A stretch of DNA of 64,000 bases from Saccharothrix sp. HUAS TT1 (GTDB lineage Bacteria > Actinomycetota > Actinomycetes > Mycobacteriales > Pseudonocardiaceae), in NCBI RefSeq assembly GCF_040744945.1, contig NZ_CP160453.1, forward strand, positions 2,356,001-2,420,000. Reading direction: 5' to 3'. The notes under the pieces are model-generated. The model was not told the DNA's origin, searched no databases, and saw only the letters and a list, made by a program, of their open reading frames with translations. Of the stretch, positions 30,749 to 39,213 are shown piece by piece (the stretch's first letter is position 1; every line of letters begins with the position of its first letter). Both the position numbers and the translations under genes were made by a program.

Positions 30749-31495
30749 TCAGGCCAACCCCCTGCGGACCACCTCGAAGCACAGCACGGCCGCCGCGCTC
30801 GCCACGTTCAGCGACTCCACCCCGCCCGCCATCGGGATCGACAGCCAGCCGGTCACCTGCGCCCGCACGTCGTCCGAGACCCCCGCCGTCTCGCTGCCCA
30901 GCACGAACGCCGCCCGCTTCGGCAGGTCGGCCGAGTACACCGACTCCCGCGCGCCGGCGTCCAGCGCGAACACCGGGTACCCGGCGGCGCGCAGCTCCGC
31001 CACCGCCTCCCCGGCCGTCGCGCACCGCAGCACCGGCGCCCGGAACGCCACCCCCGCCGAAGCCTTGACCACCATCGGGTCGATCGACGCGACCCCGCGC
31101 CGCGGCACCACGATCCCGTCCACCCCGGCCGCCGTGGCGGTGCGCAGGATCATCCCGACGTTGGCCGGCGTGGTGATCCCGTCGAGCACCAGCACGACCC
31201 GCGGCCGGTCCGGCAACGCGGCCGAGAGCGGTCGCATGCGCGGCGCGACGACGTCGGCCAGCACGCCCTGGTCCTGCTTGCCGTTCCCGGCCAGCACCTT
31301 GACCCGCTGCGCCGTCGCCCGCTGGACCGGGACGCCCCGGCGGCCGGCCGCGTCCAGGATCTCCCGGGCGGCCTGGCCGCGCGCCGTGTCGGCGAGCACG
31401 ACCTTGTCGACCTCCAGCCGCGGGTCGTCCAGCGCTTCCAGCACGGGCTTGCGGCCGTACACGGTGACGAACTTGTCCTTGGGTGACACATCCAC
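30749..31495 (-). CDS. TrmH/SpoU-family RNA 2'-O-methyltransferase
   Basis: A SPOUT methyltransferase of about 248 residues. The N-terminal L30e-like substrate-binding domain starts FVTVYGRKPVLEALDD. The C-terminal knotted domain shows VVLVLDGITTPANVGMILRTA (motif 1, Asn/Arg catalytic), FVLGSETAGVS (motif 2) and IPMAGGVESLNVASAAAVL (motif 3). The target RNA is not determined by sequence. The start is doubtful: GTG at 31495 is used because it leaves room for a promoter facing the divergent kinase gene; ATG at 31546 would lengthen the protein by 17 residues and leave only 12 bases between genes. Confidence 0.88.
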   Translation of the reverse strand: MDVSPKDKFVTVYGRKPVLEALDDPRLEVDKVVLADTARGQAAREILDAAGRRGVPVQRATAQRVKVLAGNGKQDQGVLADVVAPRMRPLSAALPDRPRVVLVLDGITTPANVGMILRTATAAGVDGIVVPRRGVASIDPMVVKASAGVAFRAPVLRCATAGEAVAELRAAGYPVFALDAGARESVYSADLPKRAAFVLGSETAGVSDDVRAQVTGWLSIPMAGGVESLNVASAAAVLCFEVVRRGLA

Positions 31496-31558
31496 GGAGC
31501 AAGTGTCCTCTACCCGTTTGGGGCTTGCTTTCGAGCTGTCAACCATGATGATCGTCAC

Positions 31559-32227
31559 ATGGCAACGCGCGACGAGGCGCACCGCCTGCTGGCCAGCGGC
31601 CGGGAGGCGGACGTCTACCTGCGTCCCGACGGTCTGCTGGTCAAGCGCAGCCGCACGGGTCGCGACCTGGCGCCCGAGGCCGAGCTGATGCGCTACCTGC
31701 GCCGGCACGGCGTGCCGGTGCCCCGGGTGGCCGACGCCTCGGGCTCCGACCTGGTCATGGAGTACGTCCCCGGCCCGCGCATGTCGCAGGAGTTGGACGC
31801 CAAGCCGTGGCGGGCAGGTGGGCTCGGCCGCGAGCTGGCCGACCTGCACCGCAGGCTGGACGCCGTGCCCGCGCCGCCGTTCCTCAGCGGCGACGGCGGC
31901 CTGCTGCACCTCGACCTGCACCCCGGCAACGTGGTGATGGGCCCGGAGGGCGCGGTGGTGGTCGACTGGGGCAGCGCGAGCAAGGGCGACCGGAAGGTCG
32001 ACGTCGCGCTGAGCTGGCTGGCGATCGCGGTGGCGCCGCTGCGGCCGTTCAAGCGGCTCGCCCGCTCCCGGCTGGTGCGCGGGTTCCTGTCCTCGGTCGA
32101 CGTGTCGGTCCGGGTGGAGGCCAGGCGGGCCATGCCGGCCGCGGCGGCGATCAGGCTGGCCCGGCACGAGCGGGACGAGGCCGAGGTCAGCGCCGTGCGG
32201 CGGCTGGTGCGCGACTGCAGCGACTAG
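31559..32227 (+). CDS. Aminoglycoside phosphotransferase-like small-molecule kinase
   Basis: A 222-residue kinase-like protein of the APH/choline-kinase fold. A compact N-lobe (ASGREADVYLRPDGLLVKRS, with the ATP-anchoring Lys) is followed by the catalytic loop LLHLDLHPGNVVM (HxDxxxxN) and the metal-binding VVVDWGSAS. It is shorter than resistance enzymes and lies in a conserved chromosomal block, so a housekeeping substrate or a remnant sugar kinase is more likely than antibiotic resistance. Start: ATG at 31559, divergent from the TrmH-type gene. The acyltransferase gene follows after ten bases. Confidence 0.82.
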   Translation: MATRDEAHRLLASGREADVYLRPDGLLVKRSRTGRDLAPEAELMRYLRRHGVPVPRVADASGSDLVMEYVPGPRMSQELDAKPWRAGGLGRELADLHRRLDAVPAPPFLSGDGGLLHLDLHPGNVVMGPEGAVVVDWGSASKGDRKVDVALSWLAIAVAPLRPFKRLARSRLVRGFLSSVDVSVRVEARRAMPAAAAIRLARHERDEAEVSAVRRLVRDCSD

Positions 32228-32237
32228 CCTGGACCGC

Positions 32238-33614
32238 ATGCCCGACCGCCTGTCCGCGCTGGACGCCTCGTTCCTGTACCTGGAGGACTCCACGACGCCG
32301 ATGCACGTCGGTGGGGTGGCGGTGTTCCGACGACCGCGCACGGGCTTCGACTACGACCGCCTGGTCGACCTGATCGAGCAGCGGCTGTCGCTGGTGCCCC
32401 GGTACCGGCAGAAGGTCGTGCACGTGCCGGGTCGGCTGGCCCGGCCGGTGTGGGTGGACGACGCGGACTTCGACGTCACCTACCACGTGCGGCGGTCGGC
32501 GTTGCCGAAGCCGGGCAGCGACCGGCAGCTGCACGACCTGGTGGCGCGGCTGATGTCCCGCCCGCTGGACCAGACCCGGCCGCTGTGGGAGGTCTACCTG
32601 GTCGAGGGGCTGGCCCGGAACCGGACCGCGGTCATCACCAAGACGCACCAGGCGATGGTGGACGGCATCGGCGCGCCGGAGATCGGGCAGGTGATGCTGG
32701 ACGCCTCCGCCACGCCCCGGCCGCCGGTCGAGTCGCTGTGGATGCCGTCGCCCGCGCCGAGCGGGTTGCAGCTGGTGGCCGACGCGGTGGCGGAGACCGT
32801 GCAGCGGCCCGGCGAGCTGGTGGAGAACGTCCGCTCGGCGACCGCGGACACGGTGGCGACGGTGCGCAAGGTCGCCGGGGTGTTCGGCGGGCTGGCGTCG
32901 GCGGTGCGGACCGCCGCGACGCCCGCGCCCGGCAGCCCGCTGAACGTGCGGATCTCGCCGCAGCGGCGGTTCGCGGTGGGGCGCACCCGGTTGGACGTGC
33001 TGCGCGAGGTCCGGCGGGCGCACGGCGGCACGGTGAACGACGTCGTGCTCGCGGTGCTGTCCGGCGCGCTGCGGAACTGGCTGCTCTCGCGCGGCGAGAT
33101 CGTCACGGCGGGCACCACGATCCGGGCGATGGCGCCCATGTCGGTGCGCGACGACGAGGCGCGGGTGTCGGCGTACCTGGTCGACCTGCCGGTGGGGGAG
33201 CCGAACCCGGTCGTGCGGCTGCACCACGTGTCGCACGCGATGCGCGCGCACCAGGAGTCCGGGCAGTCGGTGGCGGCGCAGACGCTGGTCAGGTTCTCCG
33301 GGTTCGCGCCGCCGACGCTGCACGCGCTGGGCGCGCGGGCCGCGTCGTCGTTCTCGCGGCGGCTGTTCAACGTCGTGGTGACGAACGTGCCGGGGCCCCA
33401 GGTGCCGCTGTACGCGGCGGGGGCGAGGATGATCGAGATGTTCCCGGTCGTGCCGCTGGCGAAGAACCAGGCGCTGTCGATCGGTGTGACGTCCTATGAC
33501 GGTGGTGTGTACTTCGGCCTGAACGCCGACCGCGACGCGATGTCCGATGTGGACGTGCTGGCGGCGATGGTCGAGGAGTCGGTGGAGGAACTGATGGGAA
33601 CGGTGTCCGCATGA
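32238..33614 (+). CDS. WS/DGAT-family acyltransferase (tgs3/Rv3233c-Rv3234c region type)
   Basis: A 458-residue wax ester synthase/diacylglycerol acyltransferase-like protein. The start MPDRLSALDASFLYLEDSTTPMHVGG is typical, as are PLDQTRPLWEVYLVEGL and the C-terminal NVVVTNVPGPQVPLY (PLW and NVPGP family motifs). The catalytic HHxxxDG motif reads THQAMVDG, so its first His is Thr while the second, general-base His and DG remain. It probably uses acyl-CoA to acylate an alcohol or diacylglycerol for storage lipids. Start: ATG at 32238. Its stop overlaps the next gene (ATGA), so the two are coupled. Confidence 0.85.
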   Translation: MPDRLSALDASFLYLEDSTTPMHVGGVAVFRRPRTGFDYDRLVDLIEQRLSLVPRYRQKVVHVPGRLARPVWVDDADFDVTYHVRRSALPKPGSDRQLHDLVARLMSRPLDQTRPLWEVYLVEGLARNRTAVITKTHQAMVDGIGAPEIGQVMLDASATPRPPVESLWMPSPAPSGLQLVADAVAETVQRPGELVENVRSATADTVATVRKVAGVFGGLASAVRTAATPAPGSPLNVRISPQRRFAVGRTRLDVLREVRRAHGGTVNDVVLAVLSGALRNWLLSRGEIVTAGTTIRAMAPMSVRDDEARVSAYLVDLPVGEPNPVVRLHHVSHAMRAHQESGQSVAAQTLVRFSGFAPPTLHALGARAASSFSRRLFNVVVTNVPGPQVPLYAAGARMIEMFPVVPLAKNQALSIGVTSYDGGVYFGLNADRDAMSDVDVLAAMVEESVEELMGTVSA

Positions 33615-34102
33615 GGGTGTACCTCCCGGCGACCGTCGCGATGTTGCGCGACCTGGTGGAGCACGGCGAGTTCGTCGCGGTGGGCGGGACGGGGTTCGCC
33701 CTGACGCCCGCGTTGCGCGAGTCCTACGCGACCGGCGACACGGAGGAGCTGGAGTACTCGGCCATGCTCGACGCCGCCCGCGGCTCGCTGCGGTTGATCG
33801 CGGGCGACGAGAAGGCCGTGCCGCGGCGGGCGGTGGTGTCGGCGGACGTGCCGGACGTGAAGCTGCGGCCGGACCTGGACTTCTCGGTGGTGAAGCTGTC
33901 CGGCCCGGTGCCGCTGCGGCTGGTCGCCGCGATCCACCTGGACACGCTGGAGGCCGAGGACGACGTGCGCGCGGCGGCGGACGTGATCGACGCGGCCGAC
34001 CTGGGCGACCCGGACGCGGAGTTCGCGCTGGGCGGTGCGGAGGACCACGAGCTGGCCTGGTACGCGCCGCAGGAGCTGCCGTTCCTGCTGGAGCTGATGT
34101 AG
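33611..34102 (+). CDS. DUF6912 family protein
   Basis: A 163-residue soluble acidic protein, conserved beside the acyltransferase in actinobacteria (Rv3231c-like position). It starts MRVYLPATVAMLRDLVEHGEF and contains SADVPDVKLRPDLDFSVVKLS and the ending WYAPQELPFLLELM. No catalytic motif is visible. The ATG overlaps the preceding stop by four bases. Function unknown. Confidence 0.78.
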   Translation: MRVYLPATVAMLRDLVEHGEFVAVGGTGFALTPALRESYATGDTEELEYSAMLDAARGSLRLIAGDEKAVPRRAVVSADVPDVKLRPDLDFSVVKLSGPVPLRLVAAIHLDTLEAEDDVRAAADVIDAADLGDPDAEFALGGAEDHELAWYAPQELPFLLELM

Positions 34103-34471
34103 CTACATGCCGGGGGCGGGCTGCCAGAGCTCGATGCGGTTGCCCTCGGGGTCGACGCACCAGCCGAACCGGCCGAACTCCGAGTCCTCGGTCTGCGGCA
34201 GCACCTCGACGCCCTGCCCGCGCAGCTCGGCCAGCAGCGCCGGCAGGTCGTCCACCCGCAGGTTCAGCATGGCCCGCTGACCGGGTTCGCCGAAGTAGTC
34301 GGTGTCGTCGGCGAACAGCGCGAAGGTCGTCGTCTCCGACTCCAGCCAGTGGAACGTGATCGCGCCGCCGGGGCTCATCGGCACCCCGAGGTGCCGGCGG
34401 TACCACTCGGCCATGCGCTCGGGGTTGCGGGCGCGCAGGAACACGCCGCCGATCCCAGTCACCTTCGCCAC
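34103..34471 (-). CDS. VOC-family (glyoxalase/bleomycin-resistance-like) protein
   Basis: A 122-residue protein with two VOC half-motifs: VTGIGGVFLRARNPERMAEWYRRHLGV at the N-terminus and FGRFGWCVDPEGNRIELWQP at the C-terminus. The latter carries the metal-ligand Glu of glyoxalase-like folds. Start: GTG at 34471 places the conserved V-x-G-I-x-x-V-F strand at residue 4; longer forms are possible but not conserved in character. Metal and substrate cannot be assigned. Its stop codon directly abuts that of the convergent DUF6912 gene (stop codons adjacent at 34102/34103). Confidence 0.82.
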   Translation of the reverse strand: MAKVTGIGGVFLRARNPERMAEWYRRHLGVPMSPGGAITFHWLESETTTFALFADDTDYFGEPGQRAMLNLRVDDLPALLAELRGQGVEVLPQTEDSEFGRFGWCVDPEGNRIELWQPAPGM

Positions 34472-34538
34472 GGCTGCGCACCGTACTACCGCGCGCCACG
34501 GCCGGTGCACGCCGCCACCCGAGCCCCGGTCGTGCTCC

Positions 34539-34597
34539 TGAGCGTTGAACTCAGGGGTCCTGAACGTAGGACACGGTGGTCGCGAACGTAGGACACG
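34539..34597. repeat. Repeated GAACGTAGGACACG element with palindromic arm
   Basis: The 14-base sequence GAACGTAGGACACG occurs at 34562-34575 and again at 34584-34597. The first copy is preceded by GTCCT, making the small inverted repeat GTCCT-GAACGT-AGGAC, and by GTTGAACTCAG, which resembles another degenerate copy. It sits in the gap between the VOC gene start and the rsgA stop. This looks like a dispersed intergenic repeat rather than an operator for either neighbour. Confidence 0.6.
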
Positions 34598-34610
34598 CGC
34601 GGTCCGGGGG

Positions 34611-35633
34611 TCAGTCGTACTCCTCCAGCTTGGCGCGGGAGGCGAGGAGGCGGCGCAGGGAGGCGAGGCGGCCCGGGGACGCCTCGCCGGTGCGGACCAG
34701 CTCGTCCAGCATGCAGTCGGGGTCGTCCGGCTCGCCCAGGTGGCCGCAGCCGGACGGGCACTCCTCGGCCATCGCCTTCATGTCCGGGAACGCGCCGACG
34801 ATGTCGTCCGGCGTGATGTGCGCCAGGCCGAACGACCGGATGCCCGGCGTGTCGACCGCCCACCCGCCCTCGGGCAGCGGCAGGGCGACGGTCTGGGTGG
34901 ACGTGTGCCGCCCCTTGCCCACGCCGCTCACCACGCCCACCGCCCGGTGCGCGTCCGGCACCAGCTTGTTCACCAGCGTCGACTTGCCGACGCCCGAGTG
35001 CCCGATCAGCGCCGACAGCCGGTCCGCCAGCCGCGCGCGCAGCTCGGCCGGGTCCTGGTCGGACCGCGTCACCACCACCGGCAGGTCCAGCTCGGCGTAC
35101 GCGGCCAGCAGCTCGTCCGGCGACGCCAGGTCCGACTTGGTCAGGCACAGCAGCGGCTCCAGGCCGCCCGCCCACGCCGCCACCAGGCAGCGGTCGATGA
35201 ACCCGCGGCGCGGCTGCGGGTCGGCCAGCGCCGACACGATCACCAGCTGCTCGGCGTTGGCCACCACCACCCGCTCGAACGGGTCGGTGTCGTCGGCCGT
35301 CCGCCGCAGCACGCTGCGCCGCTCCTCGACCCGCACGATCCGGGCCAGCGTGTCCGCCTGCCCGGAGGTGTCGCCGACCAGGCCCACCTGGTCGCCGACG
35401 ACGACCGGCGTGCGGCCGAGCTCCCGCGCCCGCATGGCGACGACCAACCGCTCCGGGTCGTCGCCCACCGCGCACGTCCACCGCCCGCGGTCCACCCCGA
35501 CGACCATGGCGGGCACCGCGTCCGCGTGCTCGGGACGGCGCTTGCTGCGCGGCCGGGTCCCCTTGCCCGGCCGCACCCGCACGTCCGACTCGTCCAGCTT
35601 CCGCCAGTCGCCGCGGGCCACGTCAGCGCGCAC
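34611..35633 (-). CDS. rsgA: Ribosome small-subunit-dependent GTPase RsgA
   Basis: A circularly permuted GTPase that checks late 30S assembly. The OB-fold comes first ([15 protein letters not shown]...[10 protein letters not shown]). The G motifs then appear in the permuted order TKSD (G4), [10 protein letters not shown] (G1) and [10 protein letters not shown] (G3). The C-terminal zinc-binding region has [17 protein letters not shown]. The 340-residue length from GTG at 35633 is normal, with a 25-residue basic lead; GTG at 35621 is an alternative. The GTG at 35633 overlaps the end of aroA by 11 bases, so rsgA is translated behind it, as in Rv3227-Rv3228. Confidence 0.95.
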   Translation of the reverse strand: MRADVARGDWRKLDESDVRVRPGKGTRPRSKRRPEHADAVPAMVVGVDRGRWTCAVGDDPERLVVAMRARELGRTPVVVGDQVGLVGDTSGQADTLARIVRVEERRSVLRRTADDTDPFERVVVANAEQLVIVSALADPQPRRGFIDRCLVAAWAGGLEPLLCLTKSDLASPDELLAAYAELDLPVVVTRSDQDPAELRARLADRLSALIGHSGVGKSTLVNKLVPDAHRAVGVVSGVGKGRHTSTQTVALPLPEGGWAVDTPGIRSFGLAHITPDDIVGAFPDMKAMAEECPSGCGHLGEPDDPDCMLDELVRTGEASPGRLASLRRLLASRAKLEEYD

Positions 35634-36888
35634 CCAGCATCGACGCCCACATCCCCGGGAAGTCCGGGATCGTCTTGGACGTCGACCCGATGTCGTCGAC
35701 CGACACGCCTGCGACCACCAGGCCGATGATCGCGCCCGCGGTGGCCATCCGGTGGTCGGCGTAGGCGCGCCACACCTCGCCGCGCAACGGCCGCGGCGTG
35801 ATGACCAGGCCGTCCTCGGTCTCCTCCGCCGCGCCGCCCAGCCGGTTGATCTCGGTGGCGAGCGCGGTGATCCGGTCCGTCTCGTGGCCGCGGATGTGCG
35901 CGACGCCGCGGATGCGGGTCGGGCCGTCGGCCAGGGCCGCCAGCGCCGCGACCGTCGGCGTCAGCTCGCTCTCGTCCCGCAGGTCGACGTCGACCCCGGT
36001 CAGCCGGTCCGGGCCGCGCAGCACCAGACCCGCTTCGGTCAGCTCCACCGCGCACCCCATCCGCTCGAACAGCCCGCGCACCGCGCCGCCCGGCTGGGTG
36101 GTCCGCGAGGGCCAGCCCGGGATGGTCACCTCGCCACCGGTGACGGCCGCCGCCGCCAGGAACGGCGTCGCGTTGGACAGGTCCGGCTCCACGTGCCGGT
36201 CCTGACCGGTGATGGCGCCCGGCTCGACCCGCCACACGTCCGGCGTCGAGCCGTCCACCGCGACACCGGCCTCGCGCAGCATGGCCAGCGTCATCTCGAT
36301 GTGCGGCAGCGACGGCACCGGCTTGCCCGAGTGCCGCACGGTCACGCCGCTCTCGAACCGCGCGCCCGACAGCAGCAGCCCGGACACGAACTGGGACGAC
36401 GCCGACGCGTCGATGGTGACCTCGCCGCCGGGCACGCCGCCCTTGCCGTGCAGCGTGAACGGCAGCGCGTCGCCCTCCAGGTCGGCGCCGAGGCCGCGCA
36501 GCGCGTCCAGGATCGTGGCCATCGGCCGGTTGCGCGCGTGCGGGTCGCCGTCGAACGTCACGTCGCCGACCGCGAGCGCCGCGGCGGGCGGCAGGAACCG
36601 CATCACGGTGCCCGCGAGCCCGCAGTCGACCTGCGCCGGCCCCCGCAGCGCGCCGGGCGTGACCAGCCACGACCCGTCCGGCCCGTCGGCCACGTCGACG
36701 CCGAGCGACCGCAGCGCGGCGACCATCAGGGTGGTGTCGCGGCTGCGCAGCGGCGCGTGCAGGGTGGACGGGCGGTCGGCCAGCGCGGCCAGCACCAGTG
36801 CCCGGTTGGTGATCGACTTGGAGCCGGGGACGGGTACCGTCGCGTGGACCGGGCCGTCGGCGGTGGGAGCGGACCACTGCTGAGTCAT
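35623..36888 (-). CDS. aroA: 3-phosphoshikimate 1-carboxyvinyltransferase (EPSP synthase)
   Basis: The sixth shikimate-pathway enzyme, joining PEP to shikimate-3-phosphate. The 421-residue protein shows [18 protein letters not shown] (substrate-binding Lys and Arg), [13 protein letters not shown] (NAGT-like loop), [30 protein letters not shown], and the late [15 protein letters not shown] and [14 protein letters not shown] motifs. The pattern is that of class I, glyphosate-sensitive enzymes. ATG at 36888 is used; an in-frame ATG at 36906 is possible. It is divergent from the SRAP gene. Confidence 0.96.
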   Translation of the reverse strand: MTQQWSAPTADGPVHATVPVPGSKSITNRALVLAALADRPSTLHAPLRSRDTTLMVAALRSLGVDVADGPDGSWLVTPGALRGPAQVDCGLAGTVMRFLPPAAALAVGDVTFDGDPHARNRPMATILDALRGLGADLEGDALPFTLHGKGGVPGGEVTIDASASSQFVSGLLLSGARFESGVTVRHSGKPVPSLPHIEMTLAMLREAGVAVDGSTPDVWRVEPGAITGQDRHVEPDLSNATPFLAAAAVTGGEVTIPGWPSRTTQPGGAVRGLFERMGCAVELTEAGLVLRGPDRLTGVDVDLRDESELTPTVAALAALADGPTRIRGVAHIRGHETDRITALATEINRLGGAAEETEDGLVITPRPLRGEVWRAYADHRMATAGAIIGLVVAGVSVDDIGSTSKTIPDFPGMWASMLGAR

Positions 36889-36986
36889 GGCCTGATGATT
36901 CCGCATCGGGTGGTCGACAGCTCGCACCGGGCTTTCCCACGTGCGACGATGGCGTGCCCGAGGGTGACCCTGGAGAGGTGATCGGT

Positions 36987-37748
36987 GTGTGCGGCAGGTA
37001 CGCGTCCACCAAGAACCCCGCGCTGCTCGCGGCGGAGTTCGACGCGGTCGACGGCACCGAGGGCGGCGCGCCCGGCCCGGACTACAACGTCGCGCCGACC
37101 AAGCAGGTGCTCGCCGTCGTGGAGCGGCACCCGCGCGACGACGAGGGCAACCCCGACCCGGACACCACCGAGCGCAGCGTCCGGACGATGCGCTGGGGCC
37201 TGGTGCCGCACTGGGCGAAGGACCTGTCCGGCGCCGCGAAGATGATCAACGCGCGGGCGGAGAGCGTGCTGGAGAAGCCCGCCTACCGCGACTCGGCAGC
37301 CAAGCGCCGGTGCATCGTCCCGGCCGCGGGCTGGTACGAGTGGCAGCCCGGCGAGGGCCGCAAGCAGCCGTACTTCATCAACCCCGGCGACGGCTCCAGC
37401 CTCGCCCTGGCCGGCATCTGGTCGGTGTGGTGGCAGCAGGAGGGCGACGAGCGCAAGCCGGTCATCACCTGCGCGGTGCTCACCACCGACGCGATCGGCG
37501 AGATGGCCTCGGTGCACCACCGGATGCCGCTGGTGCTGCCGCGGGACCGCTGGGCGGCCTGGCTCGACCCGGACGACGCCGACCCGAAGGACCTGCTGGC
37601 GCCCGACCTCGACCTGGTGAACGCGCTGGAGCTGCGGCCGGTGTCGATGAAGGTCAACAGCATCAAGAACAACGACCCGTCGCTGATGGACGCGGTCGCG
37701 CTGGGGGAGTCCGAGAAACCGGAGCCCACCTTGTTCGAGCTGACATGA
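36987..37748 (+). CDS. SRAP-domain abasic-site protease/shield (YedK/HMCES-like)
   Basis: SRAP proteins cross-link to abasic sites in single-stranded DNA through Cys2 and protect them at forks. Starting at GTG 36987 the protein begins V-C-G-R-Y, so after Met removal the catalytic Cys is terminal. The site has GGAGAGG upstream, which decides the start. Other active-site residues are visible: Asn in YNVAPTK, Glu in GWYEW, and His in HHRMPLVL. Length 253. The hydrolase gene overlaps by four bases (ATGA). It matches M. tuberculosis Rv3226c next to aroA. Confidence 0.93.
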   Translation: MCGRYASTKNPALLAAEFDAVDGTEGGAPGPDYNVAPTKQVLAVVERHPRDDEGNPDPDTTERSVRTMRWGLVPHWAKDLSGAAKMINARAESVLEKPAYRDSAAKRRCIVPAAGWYEWQPGEGRKQPYFINPGDGSSLALAGIWSVWWQQEGDERKPVITCAVLTTDAIGEMASVHHRMPLVLPRDRWAAWLDPDDADPKDLLAPDLDLVNALELRPVSMKVNSIKNNDPSLMDAVALGESEKPEPTLFELT

Positions 37749-38359
37749 CGTCCCGGCTGGTCGACACGCCCCACGGACCCGCGCGGGCCGAGCTGCACTG
37801 CGCGCCGGAGGGGCGGGCCGCGCTGCTGCTCGGGCACGGCGCCGGCGGCGGGATCACCGCACCGGACCTGGTCGCGGCCGCTCGGGCGGCGGTGGGCGTC
37901 GGCGTGCACGTGGCGCTGGTCGAGCAGCCGTACCGGGTGGCGGGCCGCCGCGCGCCCGCGCCCGCCAAGCAGCTGGACGCGGCGTGGCTCGCGGTGGCCG
38001 ACGAGCTGGGCACGAGCTGGTTCGACGACGTGCCGCTGGTGTTCGGCGGCCGGTCGTCCGGCGCGCGGGTGGCGTGCCGGACGTCGGTGGAGGGCCAGGC
38101 GGTGGCGGTGCTGTGCCTGGCGTTCCCGGTGCACCCGCCGGGCAAGCCGGAGAAGTCGCGGACGGCGGAGCTGGCCGGCGTCGAGGTCGCCACCCTGGTC
38201 GTGCAGGGCGAGAACGACCCGTTCGGCCGGCCGGAGTCGGCGCACCACCGGGAGGTCGTGCTGCTGCCCGGCGACCACAACCTGAAGGCGGACGTGGCCG
38301 CGGTCGGCCGGGCCGTCGGCGAGTGGCTGGACCGCGTGCTGCGACCGCTGGAGGTCTGA
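37745..38359 (+). CDS. Small alpha/beta-hydrolase (KANL2/COG3571-like)
   Basis: A 204-residue compact alpha/beta-hydrolase: oxyanion segment LLLGHGAGGGITAPDL, nucleophile elbow FGGRSSGARVA (GxSxG-like, GRSSG), Asp in VQGENDPFG, and His in LLPGDHNLKAD. No lid domain is evident. The start overlaps the SRAP stop, suggesting co-translation with the abasic-site protein; a functional link is only inferred. A block of imperfect tandem repeats follows. Confidence 0.85.
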   Translation: MTSRLVDTPHGPARAELHCAPEGRAALLLGHGAGGGITAPDLVAAARAAVGVGVHVALVEQPYRVAGRRAPAPAKQLDAAWLAVADELGTSWFDDVPLVFGGRSSGARVACRTSVEGQAVAVLCLAFPVHPPGKPEKSRTAELAGVEVATLVVQGENDPFGRPESAHHREVVLLPGDHNLKADVAAVGRAVGEWLDRVLRPLEV

Positions 38360-38363
38360 CCAC

Positions 38364-38520
38364 GCCGGAACCGGCGGTCCGACCGGGCCCGGTCCGGAGT
38401 CCGACCAGGCCCGGGACCGGCGGTCAGGTCAGGCCCGGTCCGGCGGTCTGAGCGGGCCGGAACCCGGCGGTCCGACCGGGCCCGGGATCGGCGGTCAGGT
38501 CAGGCCGGGGCCGGGGTTCC
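38364..38520. repeat. Imperfect GC-rich tandem repeat (about 94-base unit)
   Basis: Nearly all of the space between the hydrolase and YbaK genes is repetitive. CCGGAACCGGCGGTCCGACC around 38365 recurs as CCGGAACCCGGCGGTCCGAC around 38458. ACCGGCGGTCAGGTCAGGCC around 38415 recurs as ATCGGCGGTCAGGTCAGGCC around 38489. Each period also contains smaller CCGGGCCCGG palindromes. It may act as a terminator for both convergent genes. Confidence 0.7.
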
Positions 38521-38522
38521 GG

Positions 38523-38999
38523 TCAGGCCGAGATCGGCGCGACCACCGCCTGGGTCAGCCGGACCAGGTCGGCCGGCGCGATCTCGACCTCCAGCCCGCG
38601 CCGCCCGGCCGAGCAGTAGACGGTCGCGAAGCCCTCGGCCGAGGCGTCCAGCGCGACCGGCAGCCGCTTCTTCTGCCCCAGCGGCGAGATGCCTCCCGCC
38701 ACGTACCCGGTGGCCCGCTCGGCCGCCGCCACGTCGGCCATCTTCGCCTTCTTCCCGCCGACGGCGGCGGCCAGCGCCTTCAGGTCCAGCTGCCCGGTGA
38801 CCGGGACCACGCCGACGGCCAGCCTGCCGTCCACGTCCGCGACCAGCGTCTTGAACACCCGTTCGGGTGGGATTCCCAACGCCTCGGCCGCCTCCAACCC
38901 GTACGAGTCGTGGCGGGGGTCGTGCTCGTACGCGTGCAGCGCGTAGGCCACCTTCTGCTTGTCCAGCAACGCGGTGGCGGGCGTCCCACGTCCGGCCAT
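38523..38999 (-). CDS. ybaK: YbaK/EbsC-family Cys-tRNA(Pro) deacylase
   Basis: A trans-editing enzyme that clears Cys mischarged on tRNA(Pro). The 158-residue protein has the family order [24 protein letters not shown], then [20 protein letters not shown] and [19 protein letters not shown]. The catalytic Lys lies in the FKTL segment, and [21 protein letters not shown] forms the other side of the pocket. Start: ATG at 38999. It is divergent from sigR; the SigR-type promoter at 39019-39045 lies between them and points toward sigR. Confidence 0.92.
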   Translation of the reverse strand: MAGRGTPATALLDKQKVAYALHAYEHDPRHDSYGLEAAEALGIPPERVFKTLVADVDGRLAVGVVPVTGQLDLKALAAAVGGKKAKMADVAAAERATGYVAGGISPLGQKKRLPVALDASAEGFATVYCSAGRRGLEVEIAPADLVRLTQAVVAPISA

Positions 39000-39018
39000 G
39001 ATCGCGCACGATAACGCA

Positions 39019-39045
39019 GGGAATGCCCGGCGGGGCCGTCGCGTT
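39019..39045 (+). promoter_or_regulatory. SigR/SigH-type thiol-stress promoter upstream of sigR
   Basis: GGGAAT at 39019-39024 is followed after 17 bases by CGTT at 39042-39045 (18 bases to GTT). This is a full match to the SigR/SigH promoter consensus GGGAAT-N18-GTT. The predicted start near 39052 gives a leader of about 160 bases to the main sigR start, implying autoregulation as known for sigR in Streptomyces and sigH in mycobacteria. Confidence 0.85.
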
Positions 39046-39213
39046 GGTGCCAACGTGGCTACCGAGGTGATGGATCAGCAGGTCGGCAGGCAGGTCAGAG
39101 CTCGCCCGCCGCGTGGCTCGGCTCACTGCCGTCCAGGCGACCGCCGCGTATCCTCGACTGCGTCCCAGACAGTACCGGCCACCGCGCTGACCAGCCGGTG
39201 GGAAGGGAGCGCG

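Noticed and set aside
31559..32227. Aminoglycoside resistance gene
   Set aside because: Although the fold is APH-like, length, missing resistance-subfamily motifs and position in a conserved core block argue for a housekeeping kinase.
32187..34499. 770-codon minus-strand frame opposite the acyltransferase
   Set aside because: Antisense shadow, apart from the short VOC gene that is read in a different frame.
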